Below are positions 1-9,188 of a stretch of 64,000 bases of DNA, in pieces. Positions within the stretch are counted from its first letter, which is position 1. The number at the start of each line of letters is the position of its first letter. The stretch lies in contig NZ_OX241534.1 in assembly GCF_945836005.1 (NCBI RefSeq), forward strand, positions 372,001 through 436,000, in the 5' to 3' direction. The position numbers and the translations under genes were made by a program. Under the pieces are notes generated by a model. It had not been told where the DNA came from, did no database searches, and was given only the letters and a program-made list of their open reading frames with translations. The DNA comes from Candidatus Nitrosacidococcus sp. I8. Its GTDB lineage: Bacteria; Pseudomonadota; Gammaproteobacteria; Nitrosococcales; Nitrosococcaceae.

Positions 1-17
1 ATATTACTAGAGCATAG

Positions 18-173
18 CTAGCTATTTTGTGTTTTTTCAATTTTAGGAGAAAATTTATGTTCAGTAAAAAATTTCTCAACTGCAAGGCGAGAGGTCTCCA
101 CACCGATTACAAAATATCTTTGCAAAACTAACCGAACTAAATCAAGAAATTTACCATATAAAGGCGCAAGCAT
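18..173 (-). other. Small unassigned open frame (51 codons), possible gene remnant
   Basis: On the minus strand an ATG at 171-173 opens a 51-codon frame ending in TAG at 18-20. The peptide starts MLAPLYGKFLDLV and contains VETSRLAVEKFF. Its composition is protein-like (mixed hydrophobic and charged residues, no low complexity), but I do not recognise a family. A stop lies a short way upstream in frame and the ribosome site is poor (GGA only two bases from the ATG), so it may be the tail of a decayed gene rather than a working one. A competing plus-strand mini-frame (57-131, 24 codons) with an AGGAG site overlaps it. Neither is convincing. Confidence 0.2.
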
Positions 174-428
174 TTCCGTATCAGTTGAAGTACTTAATAT
201 AGGTCAATATTTTTGCAGGAGTGAGGTAGGTGTAGTTTGGTGAAAGCCAATTTCACCTTTCTGCTAACGATCATGCCAGAACTATAGATCCATAATATTC
301 CCCGTTTATATATTTTCTTAAACTTGTTTATAGCCTATCTAACTAAAGACTATAATACTTTGTTTATTTTCATAAACTTTAGTCCTGTCAACAGATAATA
401 TATTTTTACTCAAAGCACTGAATCAGTA
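174..428. other. Non-coding leader before the surface-polysaccharide gene
   Basis: No gene is recognised here. A TATAAT hexamer at 351-356 is a plausible -10 element for the downstream gene, but the nearest -35-like sequence (TTGTTT, 324-329) is 21 bases away, which is too far for a good sigma-70 promoter. The stretch has no strong hairpin. Confidence 0.35.
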
Positions 429-2264
429 ATGCTACACAACAAGCCAAATTTCTTTAAAAAATTGCAAATTACTGTTATTGCATATGATACGGTAGCAATT
501 TGTTTTGCTTGGATAGTGAGTTATTTATCTCGATATAACCTATCTCCTTGGATGGATTGGCAATCTTGTCTAAGCACTTTGCCTATTACAATCATTGTTC
601 AAAATATAGTTTTTATTTGGTATGGAGTATATCGGGGGATATGGCGTTTCACAAGCATTCCTGATGTAATTAATGTTACCCGTGCTATTTGCTATGGTAC
701 CTTGTCTATCACTTTAGTACTTTTTCTAATTAGTCGCTTAAATGGGGTACCTCGAAGCGTATTATTACTTTATCCTCTTTTTTTATTACTTTTTCTTATA
801 GGTCCTCGGCTAACCTATCGAATTTGGAAAGATCGTCGATTTAATTTTGATACTCATACTAATTATAAAAAAATATTGATTTTAGGGGCAGGTCGTGCGG
901 GTCATCTGCTAGTAAAAGATATGCTTGATGGGGGTAATTATTTACCTATTGCTTTTTTAGATGATCAAAGCGATCTAACAGGAAGACAAGTACGAGGTAT
1001 CCCTATCATTGGAACACTAGATCAGCTTGTTGAAATAGTTTCACAAATTCCTATAGATATTATTTGTATTGCAATTCCTTCTGCGAGTAGTGCTCAAATG
1101 GAACGGATTATTTCACTGTGTGAGCAAACAAAAATTCCATACCGATCCCTGCCACGCCTAAGAAAACTGCTAGATCAACCGAGTGTAAAATTTCTACGAG
1201 AGGTAGCTATTGATGATTTATTAGGGAGAGACGAGGTTCCTTTAGATAAAAAGGATATTAAAAAAAATTTTTCAAAAAAATCCCTACTTATCAGTGGCGG
1301 CGGTGGATCTATTGGATCAGAGCTATGTATACAACTTGCGTCTCTAAATCCTACTGCTCTCATTATTATAGATAATAATGAATATAGACTTTACCGTATT
1401 GAATTAGAATTGATACAGAAATTTCCAAAATTAAATTTATATGTTTATCTATGTGACATATATGACAAGCCTGGAATACAGGGAATTTTGACCCAACATC
1501 AGCCAGACGTTATCTTCCATGCAGCTGCTTATAAGCATGTACCTTTGCTTGAAAAACAAGCACGACAAGCGGTGAAAAATAATGTACTAGGTACACAACA
1601 GATCGCAGAGGCTGCTGCTCAAGCAGCATGTGGCACTTTTGTTTTAATTTCTACGGATAAAGCAGTAAATCCTACGAATATTATGGGTGCGAGTAAGCGG
1701 GTATCTGAATTAATTTGCCAAAATCTGAATCGTAATTACCCTAAAACTCGTTTCATTGTTGTTCGTTTTGGTAATGTACTAGGTTCTACTGGAAGTGTTG
1801 TTCCCCTATTTCAAACACAAATTGCATCTGGTGGACCGGTGACTGTAACACACCCTGAAGTAGCTCGTTATTTTATGACCATCTCTGAGGCCTGTCACCT
1901 AATTACTCAAGCTGCGGTATTAGGCAAGGGAGGGGAAATTTTTGTACTTGATATGGGAAAATCTATTAAAGTTACAGAGCTTGCTAAACAAATGATTCGC
2001 CTATCAAATCAAGGTATTGATAGAGAAATAAAAATTACTTATACGGGGCTACGACCTGGAGAAAAATTATATGAGGAATTATTTTATCCCAATGAATCGC
2101 CCATTATGACCCAGATACCAAAAATCCTATTAGCACGAAGTGATACTATTAATTGGGAGGTCTTAAAAAAAGAATTACCCAAATTAGAAGCTATTTATCA
2201 AACTGAAGATGAGCAAGAAATAACAAAAGTATTATATTCTTTTGTTTTAAAATTTCACCCATAA
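429..2264 (+). CDS. Membrane-bound NDP-sugar dehydratase/epimerase (PglF/WbpM/CapD type)
   Basis: A 611-residue protein with the length and layout of membrane-anchored nucleoside-diphosphate-sugar 4,6-dehydratases, such as WbpM and PglF. The first ~130 residues hold about four hydrophobic membrane segments. A CoA-binding-like Rossmann segment follows (LILGAGRAGHLL, around residue 150), then a second, catalytic Rossmann domain (LLISGGGGSIGSELC, about residue 287). The active-site helix reads MGASKRVSE, with Met where most short-chain dehydrogenases have Tyr, as is usual in this subfamily; the GLRPGEKLYEEL stretch is also typical. It likely converts UDP-GlcNAc to a 4-keto-6-deoxy sugar for surface glycan synthesis. 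Fifteen bases separate it from galU, which supports a shared transcript. Exact substrate unknown. Confidence 0.85.
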   Translation: MLHNKPNFFKKLQITVIAYDTVAICFAWIVSYLSRYNLSPWMDWQSCLSTLPITIIVQNIVFIWYGVYRGIWRFTSIPDVINVTRAICYGTLSITLVLFLISRLNGVPRSVLLLYPLFLLLFLIGPRLTYRIWKDRRFNFDTHTNYKKILILGAGRAGHLLVKDMLDGGNYLPIAFLDDQSDLTGRQVRGIPIIGTLDQLVEIVSQIPIDIICIAIPSASSAQMERIISLCEQTKIPYRSLPRLRKLLDQPSVKFLREVAIDDLLGRDEVPLDKKDIKKNFSKKSLLISGGGGSIGSELCIQLASLNPTALIIIDNNEYRLYRIELELIQKFPKLNLYVYLCDIYDKPGIQGILTQHQPDVIFHAAAYKHVPLLEKQARQAVKNNVLGTQQIAEAAAQAACGTFVLISTDKAVNPTNIMGASKRVSELICQNLNRNYPKTRFIVVRFGNVLGSTGSVVPLFQTQIASGGPVTVTHPEVARYFMTISEACHLITQAAVLGKGGEIFVLDMGKSIKVTELAKQMIRLSNQGIDREIKITYTGLRPGEKLYEELFYPNESPIMTQIPKILLARSDTINWEVLKKELPKLEAIYQTEDEQEITKVLYSFVLKFHP

Positions 2265-2279
2265 TTAAGAGAATAAGTA

Positions 2280-3188
2280 ATGAAGCAAACCATTATTACC
2301 AAAGCGATATTTCCAGTAGCAGGTTTAGGTACTAGATTTCTTCCTGCCACTAAAGCAAATCCAAAAGAAATGCTACCTATTGTTGATAAGCCTCTTATTC
2401 AATATGCTGTAGAGGAAGCAATCGAAGCGGGGATTACCAGTATCATTTTTATTACTGGTCGCAATAAACAATCTATTGCCAATCATTTTGATAAAGCTTA
2501 TGAATTAGAAACAGAGCTTGAACACCGTAATAAAAGAGAATTGCTTACACTAGTACGAAATATCATACCGAGTCATGTTACTTGTGTATATATTCGCCAA
2601 GAAGAAGCTCTAGGTCTAGGGCATGCGGTACTTTGCGCAGCCCCAGTGATCAATGATGAACCTTTTGCGGTAATACTTGCCGATGATCTTATCGATACAG
2701 AAGGGGATAAATGCCTTACCCAAATGGTAAAACTGTATGATAAATATCAAACTACTCTAATTGGTGTTGAAGAAATCCCCCTTGATCATACTGATCAATA
2801 CGGGATTATTCACTCTAGTTCTTCAGAAGGGAGAGTCCATAAAATAGATGCTATTATTGAAAAGCCCAAACCGGAACAAGCTCCTTCCACCCTAGCAGTT
2901 GTAGGTCGTTATATTTTAACACCACATGTTTTACAACTCCTACGTGTTACTTCTTTTGACTCGAGAGGCGAAATACAGTTAACAGATGCAATAGCAGCAG
3001 TACTCAATGAGGAAAATGCATTTGCTTATCAATTTGATGGAAAGCGCTATGATTGTGGAAGTAAACAGGGCTACCTGCAAGCTACAGTAGAGCATGCACT
3101 TAAACACGCAGATTTAGGAAAAGATTTTAGAGACTATTTATATAATCTCTCTTTTTTTGAGGAAAACGATGAAAATTTTGGTAAGTAA
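2280..3188 (+). CDS. galU: UTP-glucose-1-phosphate uridylyltransferase
   Basis: Makes UDP-glucose from UTP and glucose-1-phosphate for lipopolysaccharide and exopolysaccharide. The 302-residue product has the nucleotide-binding signature [17 protein letters not shown] near the N-terminus, followed by the usual [13 protein letters not shown] stretch, plus the conserved ADDLID and IEKPKP blocks. Length is normal for bacterial GalU. The ATG at 2280 follows a weak purine stretch. Its last 20 bases overlap the start of surE in another frame, so the two are probably translationally coupled. Placement after a sugar dehydratase gene fits a nucleotide-sugar role. Confidence 0.95.
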   Translation: MKQTIITKAIFPVAGLGTRFLPATKANPKEMLPIVDKPLIQYAVEEAIEAGITSIIFITGRNKQSIANHFDKAYELETELEHRNKRELLTLVRNIIPSHVTCVYIRQEEALGLGHAVLCAAPVINDEPFAVILADDLIDTEGDKCLTQMVKLYDKYQTTLIGVEEIPLDHTDQYGIIHSSSSEGRVHKIDAIIEKPKPEQAPSTLAVVGRYILTPHVLQLLRVTSFDSRGEIQLTDAIAAVLNEENAFAYQFDGKRYDCGSKQGYLQATVEHALKHADLGKDFRDYLYNLSFFEENDENFGK

Positions 3189-3909
3189 TGATGATGGTTA
3201 TTTATCGCTAGGAATTAAAGCACTTGCCGATTCCTTAGCTAGTATTGCAGAAATTATTGTTATTGCCCCTGACCGGAATCAAAGTGGCGCTAGCCATGCA
3301 CTCACTTTAAATACCCCTTTACGAGTGAGCATTGGAGCAAATAATTTTTATCGAGTAGAGGGTACACCTGCAGATTGTGTGCATCTAGGAGTTACTGGCC
3401 TACTAAAAGAACCTCCGGACATGGTAATTTCAGGAATTAATATTGGTGCAAATTTAGGTGATGACGTAATTTACTCAGGGACAGTAGCAGCTGCTATGGA
3501 AGGAAGGTTTTTAGGACTACCTTCAATTGCAGTCTCTTTAGTATCTTCTGAACCAAAGCATTTTAGTACTGCTGCTTGGGTTACTTGTGAACTCGTAAGA
3601 AAAATAATAAAAAATCCACTGCCTGCAGATACCATTCTTAATGTAAATGTACCTGATGTATCTAAAGCAGATATTAAAGAGTTTAGAGCTACCCGGTTAG
3701 GGTGCCGACATCAATCGGGTCCCATTATTAGAGATACTGATCCTAGCGGGCATCCTATTTATTGGGTAGGACCCTCTGGAGAAAGCCAAGACTCAGGATT
3801 GGGTACTGATTTTTATGCAATTTCCCAAGGGGAAGTCTCTATTACACCTATTCAAGTGGATTTAACTAGCTATAAAATGCTTGATAAATTATCCCAGTGG
3901 TTAGCTTAA
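3169..3909 (+). CDS. surE: 5'/3'-nucleotidase SurE
   Basis: A 246-residue metal-dependent survival nucleotidase that dephosphorylates nucleoside monophosphates. The N-terminus reads [11 protein letters not shown], carrying the paired metal-binding Asp residues; [10 protein letters not shown] and [12 protein letters not shown] are further family blocks. I chose the ATG at 3169 because MKIL is the canonical SurE start and GAGGAAA precedes it; an in-frame ATG lies 12 bases upstream. It overlaps galU by 20 bases. In many gammaproteobacteria surE is followed by pcm, nlpD and rpoS; here nlpD follows directly. Confidence 0.95.
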   Translation: MKILVSNDDGYLSLGIKALADSLASIAEIIVIAPDRNQSGASHALTLNTPLRVSIGANNFYRVEGTPADCVHLGVTGLLKEPPDMVISGINIGANLGDDVIYSGTVAAAMEGRFLGLPSIAVSLVSSEPKHFSTAAWVTCELVRKIIKNPLPADTILNVNVPDVSKADIKEFRATRLGCRHQSGPIIRDTDPSGHPIYWVGPSGESQDSGLGTDFYAISQGEVSITPIQVDLTSYKMLDKLSQWLA

Positions 3910-3959
3910 AAAGTTAAACCTGAGGTAATAAATAGGTATCATACATATCATTTATTAAT

Positions 3960-4676
3960 TTGACTGTTGGTAATTTTTACCTTGTATGGGTAGTTGTTTT
4001 TACGCTAGCTATTGAATCTTGTAGCTTTATTAAAGCACCTACTTATTACACTGTAAAGCGTGGGGATACGCTCTCTTCAATTGGTAGAAAGTACAATATA
4101 GATTATGAGAATTTATCTCAGTGGAACAATATTAATTCATCTAATACTATCTATACGGGTCAAAAATTGCGCCTCGTGCCTACTGCAAAAGAGTTAGCAG
4201 CCCATACTGGTACTTCAAAAAAAATAAAAATAGCCTCTTCTAATAAGAAAAATATCTCTAACCAGTCTCCTCAACCTCAACAACCTCTCACTAATATTGC
4301 TTGGCAATGGCCTACGCAAGGTAAAATTCTTCAGCACTTCTCTTCTACTCTTCCTATTCATAAAGGAATCGATATTCAAGGAAAGTTAGGGCAATCAGTA
4401 GTTGCTGCAGCTGATGGAGAAGTAGTATATAGTGGAATGGGTCCGCTTCAATACGGTAATTTAATTATTCTTAAACATAAGAATAATTTCTTAAGTGCTT
4501 ATGCCCATAATCAAATTCTTACTGTCAAAGAGGGAAGCTTTATTAAGAAAGGGCAAGAAATTGCTAAATTAGGATCTAGTGGTACGACTCAAGTTAAGCT
4601 TCATTTTGAAATCCGTTATAATGATAAAGCAGTAGATCCTGTAAAGTACCTTACTACTCGTCAAATTAACCATTAA
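3960..4676 (+). CDS. nlpD: NlpD-like LysM/M23 lipoprotein, cell-separation amidase activator
   Basis: A 238-residue envelope protein. The N-terminal hydrophobic segment ends in IESC, an acceptable though imperfect lipobox (Glu at -2). A LysM domain follows at about residues 28-72 (YYTVKRGDTLSSIGRKYNI), then a low-complexity Ser/Gln linker and a C-terminal M23 domain (HKGIDIQGKLGQSV to LHFEIRYNDKAVDPVKYL). The M23 HxH motif has become KLH, as in activator-type NlpD/EnvC proteins, so it probably activates an amidase rather than cutting peptidoglycan itself. The start is TTG at 3960; no better start is visible. It lies between surE and prfB; rpoS does not follow it. Confidence 0.85.
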   Translation: MTVGNFYLVWVVVFTLAIESCSFIKAPTYYTVKRGDTLSSIGRKYNIDYENLSQWNNINSSNTIYTGQKLRLVPTAKELAAHTGTSKKIKIASSNKKNISNQSPQPQQPLTNIAWQWPTQGKILQHFSSTLPIHKGIDIQGKLGQSVVAAADGEVVYSGMGPLQYGNLIILKHKNNFLSAYAHNQILTVKEGSFIKKGQEIAKLGSSGTTQVKLHFEIRYNDKAVDPVKYLTTRQINH

Positions 4677-4700
4677 TTTAAGTCTATCCCAGGAGATTTT

Positions 4701-5799
4701 ATGATAGAAAAAGGAATAGTCGTTCAAAGAATTTATGATTATACCGAACGATTAGCATCCTTAAGGGGGTATCTTTAACTTCGTAGAAAAACAAGAACAA
4801 TTGATAGAGCTAGATAGGGAATTAGCACTTCCAGCTATTTGGAATCAGCCTGATCAAGCCCAAAAACTTAATCAAGAGCGCGTTAGAATCCAAAATATTA
4901 TAGGACCATTAATCGAGTTAGATGAAAAAACCCTTCAAGCCAAAGAACTCTTCGAACTTGCTTTAGAAGAAAACGATCAAAATACTGCTCAGGATGTAGC
5001 CCTAGAGTTAGATGACATAGAGCAACAGCTTACGACATTAGAATTTCGTCGAATGTTTTCTGGGGAAATGGATTCTCATTCTGCTTTTTTAGATATACAA
5101 GCTGGATCTGGAGGCACAGAAGCTCAAGACTGGGCAAATATGCTCCTTAGAATGTATTTACGCTGGGGAGAAAGTCATAATTTTGCAACTACAATCACTG
5201 AGATCTCTGATGGCGATATAGCAGGTATTAAAAGTGCTACCGTTCACTTTAAAGGGGAATATGCATTTGGTTGGCTTAGAACAGAGACTGGGGTACATCG
5301 ACTAGTTCGAAAATCCCCTTTTGATTCAGGCAATCGTCGTCATACCTCCTTTGCAGCCGCCTTTGTTTATCCTGAGTTAGATGACAAAATAGATATTGAA
5401 ATTAATCCAGCAGATTTGCGTATTGATACCTATCGAGCTAGTGGGGCAGGTGGACAACATGTAAATCGCACCGATTCTGCAGTAAGAATTACTCACATTC
5501 CCACTAATATAGTGGCACAATGCCAAAGTGAGCGATCTCAGCACCAAAATAAAGCCCACGCCATGACTCAACTTCGAGCAAAACTCTATGAATTGGAAAT
5601 GCGTAAACGAGAGGCTCAAAAACAAGAAGCTGAAGATGCAAAATCAGATATTGGCTGGGGAAGCCAAATTCGTAGCTATGTATTGGATCAATCCCGTATT
5701 AAAGATTTACGTACTCAAATAGAAGTGGGTAATACGCAAGCAGTATTAGATGGAAATCTAGATATTTTCATTGAGGCGAGCCTTAAAAGCGGATTATAA
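4701..5799 (+). CDS. prfB: Peptide chain release factor 2, made by +1 frameshift
   Basis: Ends translation at UGA and UAA codons. A 25-codon first segment starts at ATG 4701 after an AGGAG site and ends ASLRGYL at a TAA (4776-4778). A +1 shift at CUU continues as NFVEKQEQ into the main frame to 5799, for about 366 residues, normal for RF2. The main part has the stop-reading tripeptide SPF (in RKSPFDSG) and the catalytic GGQ ([16 protein letters not shown]). The recoding site is canonical except that the in-frame stop is TAA, not TGA. Nineteen bases separate prfB from lysS, as in E. coli, so the two are probably co-transcribed. Confidence 0.95.
4764..4779 (+). promoter_or_regulatory. RF2 programmed +1 frameshift site with UAA stop
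   Basis: The site reads AGG GGG TAT CTT TAA C. It has the internal Shine-Dalgarno AGGGGG, the three-base spacer TAT, the slippery CTT and a stop codon, in the classical RF2 order. Slippage of the CTT tRNA by +1 onto TTT makes the next codon AAC (Asn) instead of the usual GAC (Asp). In the well-studied sites the stop is UGA, which only RF2 reads, so low RF2 favours the shift. UAA can also be read by RF1, so feedback on RF2 should be weaker here; that consequence is inferred. Confidence 0.9.
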
Positions 5800-5818
5800 A
5801 ATTTTTAAAAATAAAAAT

Positions 5819-7303
5819 ATGTCAGAACAAGAAGAAAGTACTCTAATTGCTCAAAGAAGAGCAAAGCTAACTGAAATACGTAACCAAGGTAATCCTTTTC
5901 CTAATGACTTTAGAAGGAATACTACTGCAAAAGAATTATATGAAAAATATGATTCTAAAGATGCTGAAACCCTTGCTGTTGATTCCATTAAGATAAAAAT
6001 TTCTGGAAGAATGATGACTCGTAGGGTGATGGGTCAAGCAAGCTTTGCTCATATTCAGGATATGTCTGGAAAAATCCAGATTTATGCTCGAAAAGATAGC
6101 TTATCGGAAAATATCTACCAAGAATTTAAACAATGGGATCTTGGGGATATTATTGGTGCTGAAGGTATTTTAATGAAAACTAAAAGTGGAGAGCTCTCTA
6201 TTCGAGTAGAACATTTACAATTACTTACGAAATCTCTACGCCCCTTACCTGAAAAATTCCATGGATTAACCAATCAGGAAATTCGCTATCGCCAGCGCTA
6301 CTTAGATCTCATTATGAATGAATCTACTCGGGAAGTATTTCAGCGACGTAGTCATATTATTAGTTATATTCGTAATTATCTAACACATCATGGGTTTCTC
6401 GAAGTAGAAACCCCGATGATGCAAAATACCCCCGGGGGGGCACTTGCACGACCCTTTGTGACTTTCCATAATGCTTTAGATTTAGAATTGTTTTTACGAA
6501 TTGCACCAGAACTCTACCTTAAACGGCTTGTAGTGGGTGGTTTTGAGAAAGTATTTGAGCTTAATCGCAACTTTCGGAATGAAGGGCTCTCTACTCGCCA
6601 TAATCCAGAATTTACTATGGTAGAGTTTTATCAGGCTTATGCTTCTTATGAGGATTTAATGGATTTTACAGAATCCATGCTAAAAGGGCTTACCCAAACG
6701 GTACTGGGCTCTACTCAAATAACTTATCAGGGAGAATCTTATAATTTTAGTAAGCCATTTAACCGAATGACTCTAAAAGAATCTATTCTTCACTTTAATC
6801 CTCAGCTTAATACTGAAGATATAGAATCTTTAGATAATGCTCAGAAGGTGGCTAAATTCTTAGATATTTCCACACAAAAAAGCTATGGACTAGGCAAAAT
6901 TCAACTAGAAATATTTGAAAAGACGGTGGAATCTAAACTTAAAGAACCCACTTTTATTACAGCATATCCCACAGAAGTTTCCCCCCTAGCACGGCGAAAT
7001 AGTGCAGATCCTTTTATCACTGATCGGTTTGAATTTTTTGTAGGCGGTTGGGAAATTGCTAATGGATTCTCAGAATTAAATGATGCAGAGGATCAAGCAG
7101 GTCGTTTTCAAGATCAGCTTAAAGATCGAGAAGCAGGAGATCAAGAAGCTATGAGGTTCGATGAGGATTATATCCGAGCATTAGAGTATGGTATGCCACC
7201 TACAGCAGGGGAGGGGATTGGGATTGATCGCTTAGTTATGCTTTTGACTGACTCACCCTCTATTCGGGATGTACTGTTATTTCCTCATATGCGCCCACAC
7301 TGA
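5819..7303 (+). CDS. lysS: Lysyl-tRNA synthetase, class II
   Basis: Charges tRNA-Lys. The 494-residue protein has an N-terminal OB-fold anticodon-binding domain ([19 protein letters not shown]) and a class II catalytic core with [10 protein letters not shown], the motif 2 region [15 protein letters not shown] and motif 3 [13 protein letters not shown] chose the ATG at 5819 (MSEQEEST), which resembles E. coli LysS; an open frame extends 48 bases upstream into prfB but has no good start. It follows prfB by 19 bases in the conserved prfB-lysS arrangement. Confidence 0.96.
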   Translation: MSEQEESTLIAQRRAKLTEIRNQGNPFPNDFRRNTTAKELYEKYDSKDAETLAVDSIKIKISGRMMTRRVMGQASFAHIQDMSGKIQIYARKDSLSENIYQEFKQWDLGDIIGAEGILMKTKSGELSIRVEHLQLLTKSLRPLPEKFHGLTNQEIRYRQRYLDLIMNESTREVFQRRSHIISYIRNYLTHHGFLEVETPMMQNTPGGALARPFVTFHNALDLELFLRIAPELYLKRLVVGGFEKVFELNRNFRNEGLSTRHNPEFTMVEFYQAYASYEDLMDFTESMLKGLTQTVLGSTQITYQGESYNFSKPFNRMTLKESILHFNPQLNTEDIESLDNAQKVAKFLDISTQKSYGLGKIQLEIFEKTVESKLKEPTFITAYPTEVSPLARRNSADPFITDRFEFFVGGWEIANGFSELNDAEDQAGRFQDQLKDREAGDQEAMRFDEDYIRALEYGMPPTAGEGIGIDRLVMLLTDSPSIRDVLLFPHMRPH

Positions 7304-7318
7304 TCAATTTATATAGGA

Positions 7319-8041
7319 ATGAAGGTTACACTACAACCTGCCTATGTACTTCATCAACGACCTTATCGAGAAACAAGCGCCCTGATTGAATCTTTTACTG
7401 AAGACTACGGGCGAGTAAGCCTCATTGCTAAAGGGATAAAGAGAAAAAATTCTAAAGTAATAGGATTACTACAGCCTTTTCAACCATTATTAATATCTTG
7501 GGTAGGGCGAAGCAATTTAGTTACTTTAACTGGAGTAGAAGCTAGTGGTAGCAGTATTCATTTGGTGGGAGAGCCACTTATATGTGGGTTTTACCTTAAT
7601 GAATTATTGCTTCGTTTGCTATCTTATCAAGATTCTTTTAAACCTTTATTTTCAATTTACGCACGTTCTTTACAGCAACTTGCATGCTCTGAGCAATACC
7701 AGCCAATATTACGATTATTTGAGCGAGATTTACTTATTCATCTAGGATATGCTCCCTTATTAAAATATGAAATAGGTACCCACCAACCTATTAAAGCAGA
7801 ACAATGGTATAGTTATCAGATAGAAAAAGGACCGAGTAAGTTTGAACTAAATAATGGTATAGAGGGAATGAAATTAAAAGGACAAACTTTACTTTCGTTA
7901 GCTTATGGGAAGCTTACAGACTCACAAAGTGTATGGGAGGCAAAAAATTTGTTGCGATGGCTACTCTCTCCTTACTTGGGAGATAAACCTCTAAAGAGTC
8001 GAGCAATGCTAGTAGCACTAAGACAGCTAACCCACGAATAA
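7319..8041 (+). CDS. recO: DNA repair protein RecO
   Basis: Mediator that helps RecA load on SSB-coated single-stranded DNA in the RecFOR pathway. The 240-residue protein starts with the typical OB-fold (AYVLHQRPYRETSALIESF, then EDYGRVSLIAKGIKR) followed by a helical C-terminal domain (LNELLLRLL, FERDLLIHLGYAP). No zinc-finger cysteines are visible, as in many gammaproteobacterial RecO proteins. It is 15 bases after lysS and 18 bases before pdxJ, the conserved recO-pdxJ-acpS order. Confidence 0.93.
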   Translation: MKVTLQPAYVLHQRPYRETSALIESFTEDYGRVSLIAKGIKRKNSKVIGLLQPFQPLLISWVGRSNLVTLTGVEASGSSIHLVGEPLICGFYLNELLLRLLSYQDSFKPLFSIYARSLQQLACSEQYQPILRLFERDLLIHLGYAPLLKYEIGTHQPIKAEQWYSYQIEKGPSKFELNNGIEGMKLKGQTLLSLAYGKLTDSQSVWEAKNLLRWLLSPYLGDKPLKSRAMLVALRQLTHE

Positions 8042-8059
8042 ATAGTAGGGTAGTAATCC

Positions 8060-8797
8060 GTGAAAGCCAATTCTATTTTTTTAGGCGTTAATATTGATCA
8101 TATTGCAACCCTACGCCAAGCAAGAGGAACAAGATACCCTGATCCAATACAAGGGGCGATTGAATCAGAGCAAGCGGGTGCAGATAGCATTACGCTACAT
8201 TTACGAGAGGATCGCCGCCATATCCAAGAGAGAGATGTGGCTTTACTAAAAGATATCCTGCTTACTAAGATGAATTTAGAAATGGCAATCACAGATGAGA
8301 TGTTAGCAATTGCTGAACAATATCACCCTGAGGATTGTTGTCTTGTTCCCGAAAAAAGAGAAGAGCTTACTACAGAGGGTGGGCTAGATGTGATAGGTCA
8401 GTTGCCTCGAGTAACTGAAGCTTGCACTCGTTTAAAAGAGGCTGGAATTAAAGTTTCTTTATTTATTGACCCTGACTTTAGGCAAATTGAAGCAGCGGCT
8501 CAAGCTAAAGCACCTATCATTGAAATTCATACTGGGCATTTTGCAGATGCTATAGGAGAAAAAAATCGTCAGCAGGAATTTTTGAAAATCACTCAAGCAG
8601 TCACTAGAGGATTGGAGTTAGGGCTACAAGTGAATGCAGGCCATGGATTGAATTATCATAATGTTACTCCCATTGCAGCAATTCCTGGTATTGTGGAATT
8701 AAATATTGGTCATGCTATCATTAGTAAAGCACTGTTTGTTGGGATAAAAAATGCTGTCAATGAAATGAAAATGCTAATGAAAGCAGCCCGCTTATGA
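8060..8797 (+). CDS. pdxJ: Pyridoxine 5'-phosphate synthase
   Basis: Condenses 1-deoxyxylulose-5-phosphate with aminoacetone phosphate derivatives in the last ring-forming step of vitamin B6 synthesis. The 245-residue TIM-barrel protein shows the signature [39 protein letters not shown] and [12 protein letters not shown]. It starts with GTG at 8060. Its stop overlaps the acpS ATG (ATGA), so acpS is translationally coupled. Several PLP enzymes lie in the window (CysM, GlyA). Confidence 0.95.
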   Translation: MKANSIFLGVNIDHIATLRQARGTRYPDPIQGAIESEQAGADSITLHLREDRRHIQERDVALLKDILLTKMNLEMAITDEMLAIAEQYHPEDCCLVPEKREELTTEGGLDVIGQLPRVTEACTRLKEAGIKVSLFIDPDFRQIEAAAQAKAPIIEIHTGHFADAIGEKNRQQEFLKITQAVTRGLELGLQVNAGHGLNYHNVTPIAAIPGIVELNIGHAIISKALFVGIKNAVNEMKMLMKAARL

Positions 8798-9176
8798 TTA
8801 TTGGTATTGGCACTGACATTATACAAATCACTCGGGTTCAATCTCTTCTAGAATGCTATGGGAATCGTTTTGCACAACGAATTTTAACCGAAAGCGAATA
8901 TAATGAGTTTTTTTTAAAAAAAAAGAGCATGCTCGCTTTCTTGCTAAACGGTTTGCAGCTAAAGAAGCAGCAGTAAAAGCACTAGGTACTGGTTTTAGAA
9001 ATAATCTATACTTATCTCATATTGAAGTAACCCATACAGAACTAGGTCAACCTTTATTGAAATGGAAAAAGAAAGCAGCAGAATTAGTTTACACTCTACA
9101 AGTTACAGAATCATTTCTTACCATTTCAGATGAAAGGGACTATGCAGTTGCATTCGTTATTTTATGCAATAACTGA
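8794..9176 (+). CDS. acpS: Holo-[acyl-carrier-protein] synthase, split by a -1 shift at an A-run
   Basis: Transfers 4'-phosphopantetheine from CoA to acyl carrier protein. The first frame (8794-8976) encodes [16 protein letters not shown], the normal N-terminus, and then runs out of frame to a stop. The conserved second half ([20 protein letters not shown], then [16 protein letters not shown]) lies in the -1 frame from 8925 to a TGA at 9174-9176. Joined, the protein is about 127 residues, the family norm. The junction is an A9 run holding A AAA AAG in phase. Because acpS is normally essential, I think it is rescued by ribosomal or transcriptional slippage, or the break is a homopolymer sequencing error; a dead gene is less likely. 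Confidence 0.85.
8908..8934 (+). promoter_or_regulatory. Candidate slippage site in acpS: T8-A9 run with A AAA AAG, then a palindrome
   Basis: T8 (8908-8915) is followed by A9 (8916-8924) and G. In the acpS reading phase the codons are TTA AAA AAA AAG, so 8919-8925 is a perfect A AAA AAG heptamer, the type used for -1 frameshifting in E. coli dnaX. After a -1 shift the next codons GAG CAT GCT CGC enter the conserved downstream frame. Adding one A during transcription would also restore the frame. The ten bases 8925-8934 (GAGCATGCTC) are a perfect palindrome, though too tight to form a strong hairpin. Confidence 0.6.
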
Positions 9177-9188
9177 AGAAATAATCTT

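Noticed and set aside
57-131. A plus-strand mini-gene (24 codons) with an AGGAG site.
   Set aside because: Too short, no recognisable product, and overlapped by an equally unconvincing minus-strand frame.
1175-1363. Antisense open frames inside core genes (for example within the sugar dehydratase, dxr-rseP and glyA regions).
   Set aside because: They mirror well-conserved genes on the other strand, lack ribosome sites and show no family features.
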